This document shows positions 59,612-64,000 of a stretch of 64,000 nt of DNA, in pieces; position 1 is the first letter of the stretch; each line of letters begins with the position of its first letter. Under the pieces are notes generated by a model. The model was not told where the DNA came from and did no database searches. It saw only the letters and a list, made by a program, of their open reading frames with translations. The position numbers and the translations under genes are program-made. Source of the DNA: Rhodococcus wratislaviensis (GTDB lineage Bacteria; Actinomycetota; Actinomycetes; Mycobacteriales; Mycobacteriaceae); assembly GCF_900455735.1 (NCBI RefSeq), contig NZ_UAUI01000024.1, forward strand, positions 186,001 through 250,000, given 5' to 3'.

Positions 59612-59837
59612 GGCCCACCGTCCGATCCGGGAGCACACCCGCCTGGACCAGTTCGTCGTAGATGCGCTGCTGCTCGGGGTCGAGACCGGAGTACAGCATG
59701 TCGTACGCCCGCTCTTCCTCCGCGAGCACGGCGACGGGATCCCAGTCCTCGCCGATCGCCTCGAGAACAGCGGTGCGCCGCCGTGCCTCGTCCAGCGTGA
59801 GGTCGAGCGCGAACGAGAGTTCGGAGTCGCTACCCAT
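59598..59837 (-). CDS. Small acidic helical protein (DUF6400-like)
   Basis: Protein of 79 residues, rich in acidic residues and leucine (LSFALDLTLDEARRRTAVLEAIGED, then VLAEEERAYDMLYSGLDPEQQRIYDELVQAG). It is predicted all-helical and resembles the small DUF6400 family common in actinobacteria. Function unknown. ATG at 59837 with GAAGGTGAC upstream. It is coupled to the cysteine-rich protein after it. Confidence 0.7.
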   Translation of the reverse strand: MGSDSELSFALDLTLDEARRRTAVLEAIGEDWDPVAVLAEEERAYDMLYSGLDPEQQRIYDELVQAGVLPDRTVGRVTD

Positions 59838-59957
59838 GTGGTCACCTTCGTTTCGCGGTCGCCGTTGTCGAAGGGGCCAGGGTCACTCGAGCCCGCCCAA
59901 GATCACAATGACCTGGATCACGTCGATCGAAAGTGTTGCGTCGTATTAACGACGAAA

Positions 59958-59987
59958 CGCCCCGCCATCCGGGTGGATGACGGGGCG
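59958..59987 (-). terminator. Terminator after the YceI gene
   Basis: CGCCCCGCCATCC (59958-59970) pairs with GGATGACGGGGCG (59975-59987), 13 positions with one mismatch and a 4-base loop; on the minus strand TTTCG follows. It lies 16 bases after the YceI stop. Confidence 0.65.
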
Positions 59988-60003
59988 CGTGGTGCGGGTG
60001 GGG

Positions 60004-60558
60004 TCAGGCCTGGAGGCCGGCCTCGATCTCGAGGGTGATGGTGATCTTGTCGCCGACGACGGCTCCGCCGCCTTCGAGGGGCATGTCGATGGTGATGCCG
60101 AAGTCCTTGCGGTTGAGGACGGTGGTGGCTTCGAAGCCGGCGACCGGGCCGTTGCCCATGCCGGGGTTGACGCCGTTGAACTCGAGGGCGAGCTCGACGG
60201 GGCGGGTGACGCCGTGGAGGGTGAATTCGCCCTCGACCACGTAGTCGTCGCCCTTGGCGCGGACGGCGGTGGAGGTGAAGGTGGCGGTGGGGTACTGCTC
60301 GGCGTCGAAGAAGTCGGCGGACTTGATGTGGGCGTCGCGGTCGGTGTTCTTGGTGTCGATGGACGCGACCTGGATTTCGGCGGTGACGGCGGCGGTGCCG
60401 TCCTCGGCGACGGTGATCGCGCCGGTGAAGTCGTTGAAGGTGCCGCGGACCTTGCTGACCATGAGGTGGCGGACGGAGAAGCCGACGGTGGAGTGGACGG
60501 TGTCGATGGCCCAGGTTCCGGCGGTGAGGTTGGGCAGGGTGGCGGTGGCGGTGGTCAT
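60004..60558 (-). CDS. YceI-family lipid-binding protein
   Basis: Beta-barrel protein of 184 residues: GTWAIDTVHSTVGFSVRHLMVSKVRGTF near the start, then FDAEQYPTATFTST, GEFTLHGVTRPVELALEF and FGITIDMPLEGGGAVVGDKI. The family binds isoprenoid-type lipids such as polyprenoids. No signal peptide is visible, so this copy is probably cytoplasmic. ATG at 60558 with AAGGAG six bases upstream. Its promoter carries the same MarR-type sites as the VOC/pirin promoter, placing it in a stress or electrophile-responsive set. Confidence 0.92.
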   Translation of the reverse strand: MTTATATLPNLTAGTWAIDTVHSTVGFSVRHLMVSKVRGTFNDFTGAITVAEDGTAAVTAEIQVASIDTKNTDRDAHIKSADFFDAEQYPTATFTSTAVRAKGDDYVVEGEFTLHGVTRPVELALEFNGVNPGMGNGPVAGFEATTVLNRKDFGITIDMPLEGGGAVVGDKITITLEIEAGLQA

Positions 60559-60602
60559 GAAAACTCCTTGGACTGTCGAACGGTCACTCGAAATCGAGGT
60601 AA

Positions 60603-60650
60603 TTGAATCTGCAACTACTACGTTAAGCCGAAGTCGTTGCGATGTCAACT
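60603..60650 (-). promoter_or_regulatory. YceI promoter with two MarR-type sites
   Basis: On the minus strand TTGACA (60643-60648), 17-base spacer, TAACGT (60620-60625). One AGTTGN6CAA site (60637-60650, minus orientation) covers the -35, a second (60603-60616) lies just past the start point. The same arrangement occurs at 61658-61707. Confidence 0.7.
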
Positions 60651-60681
60651 AAATTCTGCGAAACGCAGGTGAACTGCGGTG

Positions 60682-61158
60682 TTACTGCTTCGGCCGGACC
60701 GGATGGCGGCTGACGATGGAGATCCGGTTGAAGGCGTTCATGGTGACGGCGATCCAGCTCACCGTGGAGATCTCCTGCTCGGAGAGGAATCGCCGTGCGA
60801 AGGCGTAGTCGGCCTCCTGGGTCTGCGCGTCCGGGAGGGTGGTGATCGATTCGGCCAAGGTCAGCGCCGCGACCTCGCGGTCGGAGAAGAGCGTCGTCTC
60901 CCGCCAGGCGGGCAGAATCGCGAGGCGCTGCTGAATCTCGCCGGCCGCGAGCGCCGCGGCGACGTGAACGTCCAGGCAGTACGCGCAGCGGTTGATCTGG
61001 GAGACGCGCACGTTGATCAACTCGACGAACCGCCGGTCCATCCCGGCCTCGGTGGTCGCGTGACGGACGGCTTTGGCGACGGCGATCTGCGCCTGATAGA
61101 CGGCCGGGCTCTGCTTGTCGATGTGGATGTACTCGGTTTCGGGTGCCGTGCTGCTCAT
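60682..61158 (-). CDS. AhpD-like carboxymuconolactone decarboxylase-family protein
   Basis: Protein of 158 residues with the AhpD/CMD fold. The redox C-A-Y-C pair in NRCAYCLDVHVAAALAAGE matches alkylhydroperoxidase-like members (C-x-x-C, H two residues on), suggesting peroxidase activity rather than lactone decarboxylation. It follows the MarR gene by 17 bases on one transcript. ATG at 61158; GAAAGGTCGGCC upstream. Confidence 0.88.
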   Translation of the reverse strand: MSSTAPETEYIHIDKQSPAVYQAQIAVAKAVRHATTEAGMDRRFVELINVRVSQINRCAYCLDVHVAAALAAGEIQQRLAILPAWRETTLFSDREVAALTLAESITTLPDAQTQEADYAFARRFLSEQEISTVSWIAVTMNAFNRISIVSRHPVRPKQ

Positions 61159-61175
61159 GGCCGACCTTTCGGGGT

Positions 61176-61637
61176 TCAGGGGTTTTCCAGCAGGTGGGCG
61201 CGCATTTCGTTGAAGTCGTGGCCGAGGATGCCGACGTCGCGGGGGCTGAGCAGGTCGAACATGGTGCGGCGCACCTCCGCGACATGTCCGGGGCTTGCGG
61301 CGGCGAGCTTCTCGGCGCCGGCGTCGGTCAACTCGGCCAGCGTCCCCCGCTTGTCGTCTTCGCATTCCACCCGGCGCACCCAGCCGGTGTCGACCAACCG
61401 GCTGATCGCCCTGGTCACGCCGCTGCGGGTGGTGGTCACCGCGTCGGCGAGTTCACGCATCCGCAGTTGCCGCTGCGGCGCCTCCGACAACACGACGAGC
61501 AGTTCGAAGTCGGTGAACGAGATGCCGGCGTCGCGGGTGAGCTGCCGATCGAGCGCCTGGAGGAGCAGGCGTGTGGCGTCCAGGTAGGCGCGCCAGGTGT
61601 TCTGTTCTTCGGCGCTGAGCCATCGAGTCGGTTCCAC
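61176..61637 (-). CDS. MarR-family transcriptional regulator
   Basis: Regulator of 153 residues. The winged helix spans RDAGISFTDFELLVVLSEAPQRQLRMRELADAVTTTRSGVTRAISRLVDTGWVRR and the C-terminal helix (DLLSPRDVGILG) is for dimerisation. It likely represses itself, the AhpD-like gene, the VOC/pirin genes and YceI through AGTTGN6CAA sites. Start GTG at 61637 with no ribosome binding site; a TATGCT -10 ends six bases before it, so the mRNA appears leaderless. Confidence 0.9.
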   Translation of the reverse strand: MEPTRWLSAEEQNTWRAYLDATRLLLQALDRQLTRDAGISFTDFELLVVLSEAPQRQLRMRELADAVTTTRSGVTRAISRLVDTGWVRRVECEDDKRGTLAELTDAGAEKLAAASPGHVAEVRRTMFDLLSPRDVGILGHDFNEMRAHLLENP

Positions 61638-61643
61638 GGCACC

Positions 61644-61671
61644 AGCATAGCCGAAGTAGTTGACAGCGCAA
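61644..61671 (-). promoter_or_regulatory. Promoter of the MarR gene (leaderless)
   Basis: On the minus strand TTGCGC (61666-61671), 16-base spacer, TATGCT (61644-61649), then six bases to the GTG start. The MarR-type site 61658-61671 overlaps the -35. Confidence 0.55.
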
Positions 61672-61707
61672 CGACTTGCTGTAGTCTGAATTTAGTTGAA
61701 AGCGCAA
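61658..61707 (+). promoter_or_regulatory. VOC/pirin promoter with two MarR-type sites
   Basis: TTGACA (61660-61665), 16-base spacer, TAGTCT (61682-61687). AGTTGACAGCGCAA (61658-61671) overlaps the -35, and AGTTGAAAGCGCAA (61694-61707) overlaps the expected start point; the two differ at one base and are 36 bp apart. Confidence 0.75.
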
Positions 61708-61737
61708 TCACTGCGCTCCGCGGAGAGGGGCAGGGCA

Positions 61738-62247
61738 ATGGGCACCACAGACGAGCAGGAGCGTTCGCAGAGGTTCGCGGAGCAACGCGACCGGATCCGC
61801 GCCGAGCATCTGAAGCCGGTGTCGTCGAGGCCCGCGTCCTCGGCCCGCGGCCTCCATCACACCGCGCTGATCAGCAGTGACGTCGAGCGCACCGTCCGGT
61901 TCTATCAGGATCTGCTCGAGTTCCCGCTCACCGAGTTGATCGAGAATCGGGACTACCCCGGGTCGTCGCACTTCTTCTTCGACATCGGCAACGGCAACCT
62001 GCTGGCGTTCTTCGACTTCCCGGGCCTCGACGTCGGCCCGTACCAGGAAGTGCTCGGCGGACTACACCACATCGCGATCAGCGTCGAACCCGGCCGGTGG
62101 GACCACCTGCGCACGAAACTGATCGACGCCGGCGTGGAACTCGTCGAACACAGTGAGGTGTCGCTGTACTTCCGCGACCCCGACGGTGCCCGCCTCGAAC
62201 TCATCGCCGACCCGCTCGGCGAAATGTACGGCTCACACGTTCTGTGA
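61738..62247 (+). CDS. VOC-family (glyoxalase/dioxygenase-fold) protein
   Basis: Protein of 169 residues. A vicinal-oxygen-chelate domain follows an N-terminal ~35-residue helical extension: GLHHTALISSDVERTVRFYQDLL, SHFFFDIGNGNLLAFFDF, GLHHIAISVEPGRWDHLRTKL and SLYFRDPDGARLELIADP, with H40/41, H-I and E residues in the usual metal positions. Could be a glyoxalase-like lyase or dioxygenase. First gene of a two-gene operon with pirin. ATG at 61738 with GAGAGGGG upstream. Confidence 0.88.
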   Translation: MGTTDEQERSQRFAEQRDRIRAEHLKPVSSRPASSARGLHHTALISSDVERTVRFYQDLLEFPLTELIENRDYPGSSHFFFDIGNGNLLAFFDFPGLDVGPYQEVLGGLHHIAISVEPGRWDHLRTKLIDAGVELVEHSEVSLYFRDPDGARLELIADPLGEMYGSHVL

Positions 62248-62269
62248 GAACCCTGGAAAGGCTTCGCTC

Positions 62270-63058
62270 ATGACCGCTGCGATCACCCCGCCCCGATTCG
62301 ACGTCCGGCGAGCCGACGACCGGTTCAAGACCGACGCCGGCTGGCTGGATTCCAAGCATTCGTTCTCGTTCAGCCGCCACTACGACCCGGCCAACACCCA
62401 TCACGGGGTGCTCATGGTGAACAACGACGACATCGTCGTCCCGGGTCAGGGCTTCGACACCCACCCCCACCAGGACATGGAGATCGTCACCTGGGTGCTC
62501 CAGGGTTCACTGGTGCACCAGGATTCGATGGGCCACTCCGGCGTCATCTATCCCGGACTGGCCCAGCGTATGAGCGCCGGAACCGGAATCCTGCACTCGG
62601 AGAAGAACGACTCGTGGCGGCTGGACGGCGTCACCGGTGAGCACGCCGACGAGCACACCGATCCCGTCCACTTCATCCAGATGTGGGTCGTCCCCGACGA
62701 AGCCGGTATCACACCCGGTTACGAGCAACTCGAAATCGACCACGAGTTACTCGCCGGGGGACTGGTCCCCGTCGCATCGGGCATGCCGCACTACGCCGAC
62801 CACTCGGCGATCCGGATCAAGAACAAGTACGCCGCAATGCATGTCGCACGCCTGCAGCCCGGGCAGGCGCCGATCACCCTGCCCGACGCCCCGTTCCTCC
62901 ATGTGTTCGTCGCGCGCGGCGAAGCGTCGATGGAAGGCGTCGGCATCCTCGCCGAGGGTGACGCCGTCCGGCTCAGCGGTGGCGGCGGCCAGCAGGTGAC
63001 CACCGACACCGGCGCCGAGATCATCGTGTGGGAGATGCACGCGACGATCGCCGGCTGA
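62270..63058 (+). CDS. Pirin-family protein (bicupin)
   Basis: Protein of 262 residues with an N-terminal cupin carrying the metal site FDTHPHQDMEIVTWVL and H-S-E further on (GTGILHSEKND), plus a second degenerate cupin (PGQAPITLPDAPFLHVFVARGE). Pirins include quercetin dioxygenase-like enzymes and redox-sensing regulators. It is co-transcribed with the VOC protein from a MarR-controlled promoter, consistent with a response to quinones, flavonoids or other electrophiles. ATG at 62270 with GGAAAGG upstream. Its 3' end overlaps the convergent glycosidase by 38 bases. Confidence 0.9.
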   Translation: MTAAITPPRFDVRRADDRFKTDAGWLDSKHSFSFSRHYDPANTHHGVLMVNNDDIVVPGQGFDTHPHQDMEIVTWVLQGSLVHQDSMGHSGVIYPGLAQRMSAGTGILHSEKNDSWRLDGVTGEHADEHTDPVHFIQMWVVPDEAGITPGYEQLEIDHELLAGGLVPVASGMPHYADHSAIRIKNKYAAMHVARLQPGQAPITLPDAPFLHVFVARGEASMEGVGILAEGDAVRLSGGGGQQVTTDTGAEIIVWEMHATIAG

Positions 63059-64000
63059 CGCGAGTCGCCGGGCAGGTGCGGGTGTAGGTCCCGGCCGGAA
63101 GGAGTTCGACCCGGTCTCCCAGCCTGAGTTCACATTCGCTGCCTGCCGGCACGGTCAGGCTCAGGGTGAACACGTCGTCGGTGATCGTCCAGCGCACCGC
63201 GATGTTGCCGTAGGGGCTGCAGTGCTCGGCGTGGGCAGCAGTGATGTCCCCGCCGGGACACGGCTCGACGACGAAACGGCGATAGCCGACCGTGTCGGGG
63301 CCGGTGGTCTCGGCCGGGCGCAGGCCGGCGACGAACTGGTGGAGAAACGAGACGACCGCACCCTTGGCGTAGTGATTCAGTGAGGCGGTGGCGCGGCCGT
63401 TCTCGTCGACTCCGTCCCATCGCTCCCAGATGGTGGTGGCCCCGCGGTCGATCATCTCCATCCAGGATGGATTACCGGTGGACAGCAGTACCCGGTAGGC
63501 GGTGTCGAGGTGCCCGTTGCGCGCGAGTGCGGGCAGCAGCATCCCGGTGGCCAGGAAACCGGTGCCGAGGTGATAGTCGTTGTCGGCGAGCAATTGTGCG
63601 AGTTCGTCGGCGAACCGTCGGCGGCCTTCGGCGGGCACGAGCCCGAACTCCAAGGCGCGAACATAATTCGCCTGCGTCGGGTGGGTCAGTGTGCCGCCGG
63701 GAGTGATGAATTCGCGTTGCCAGGCGTGGACGGCTCCCGCGGCGATCGCAGCGTACCGGTGCGCATCCCGGTCGCGGCCGAGTACGCAGGCGATCTGCGC
63801 GAGCAGTCCGGCCGACCGCGCGAGGTACGCGGTGGCGACCACGCTGTTATCGCGGGCGGGGTCGGGGGCGGGAATCTCGCCGGGTTCGAGCCATTCTCCC
63901 CAGTGGAAACCGGTGTCCCACAGATACTCTTCGTGGTCGTCCGGTGTGGGGCGCGCCAGTGCGCGGTCGGGATGGCGGCGATCCCGGGCCGCGCCGGCGG
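63021..64000 (-). CDS. GH78-type alpha-L-rhamnosidase, C-terminal part (5' end beyond window)
   Basis: The C-terminal ~326 residues of a glycoside hydrolase. They include the end of the (alpha/alpha)6 barrel with NDYHLGTGFLATGMLLPALA, GATTIWERWDGVDENG (conserved W-E-R-W region), SLNHYAKGAVVSFLHQFVAG and the C-terminal beta-sandwich VEPCPGGDITAAHAEHCSPYGNIAV, all typical of bacterial alpha-L-rhamnosidases. The frame continues uninterrupted through the right edge of the window, so the catalytic N-terminal barrel lies outside. It releases L-rhamnose from plant glycosides. The basic tail after CPATRV runs over the 3' end of the pirin gene. Confidence 0.88.
   Translation of the reverse strand, partial: AGAARDRRHPDRALARPTPDDHEEYLWDTGFHWGEWLEPGEIPAPDPARDNSVVATAYLARSAGLLAQIACVLGRDRDAHRYAAIAAGAVHAWQREFITPGGTLTHPTQANYVRALEFGLVPAEGRRRFADELAQLLADNDYHLGTGFLATGMLLPALARNGHLDTAYRVLLSTGNPSWMEMIDRGATTIWERWDGVDENGRATASLNHYAKGAVVSFLHQFVAGLRPAETTGPDTVGYRRFVVEPCPGGDITAAHAEHCSPYGNIAVRWTITDDVFTLSLTVPAGSECELRLGDRVELLPAGTYTRTCPATRVSRRSSRASPTR

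Noticed and set aside
1-64000. CRISPR arrays, insertion sequences, prophage genes, rRNA or tRNA
   Set aside because: No regularly spaced direct repeats, transposase motifs, phage structural genes or RNA gene signatures were seen on reading both strands.

Overview
The window is a 64 kb piece of a high-GC actinobacterial chromosome. A WhiB-family protein, a PknK-like kinase/LuxR regulator, an ECF sigma/DGPF pair, a Tat-exported cholesterol-oxidase-like enzyme and many FCD-type GntR, TetR, IclR, MarR and Lrp regulators beside catabolic operons all fit a soil Rhodococcus or close mycolate relative; the genus is inferred, not proven. I see no rRNA, tRNA, CRISPR array, transposase or phage gene. 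The DNA looks like a catabolic accessory region made of self-contained regulator-transporter-enzyme modules.

Layout. 1-1413 (-): an ECF sigma factor cut by the window edge, its DGPF/YCII partner, and a small WhiB protein. 1439-6486: a sugar-type module with an SDR, an MHS permease, a split transketolase and a GntR regulator, tied together by CTGTYRACAG boxes. 6554-10334: an NCS1 permease plus C45 acyltransferase under a LacI regulator with CCAAATCGATTTGG operators. 10487-14985: a PknK-like kinase/STAND/LuxR protein convergent with an MFS exporter.

15125-29664 is the most unusual part: two divergent operons and a GntR regulator linked by TTGTN3ACAA sites. They encode enzymes resembling the lower protocatechuate 4,5-cleavage route (LigI-like hydrolases, a LigJ-like oxalomesaconate hydratase, an HpcH-type aldolase), a ThDP enzyme, three paralogues of the 4,5-dihydroxyphthalate decarboxylase family and a complete ABC importer. 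No ring-cleavage dioxygenase is present. 30018-35900 (-): an HpaB/HpaC-type two-component monooxygenase with a cupin, a DUF2848 protein, a nitrilase-family hydrolase, a GntR regulator and an MHS permease. The gap upstream holds a structured element ending in an intrinsic terminator on the opposite strand.

36226-40450: a YtcJ-type amidohydrolase and an APC permease sharing a TetR regulator, three matching operators and the same promoter geometry. 40475-43265: a TetR regulator, cholesterol-oxidase-like enzyme and secreted protein. 43306-48628: serine dehydratase, M20 amidohydrolase and DUF3100 membrane protein, divergent from an Lrp-type regulator. 48629-50187: a membrane protein and a sugar/nucleoside kinase, with two copies of a 49-bp palindromic repeat. 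50194-54205 (-): an inositol-type sugar porter, a universal stress protein and two Gfo/Idh dehydrogenases. 54383-59355: TetR plus crotonase, then thiolase and SCOT subunits with a divergent IclR regulator (ketone-body/acetoacetate metabolism). 59375-63058: two small proteins, then a MarR-controlled set (YceI, AhpD-like, VOC, pirin) with four matching operators. The window ends inside a GH78-type glycosidase.
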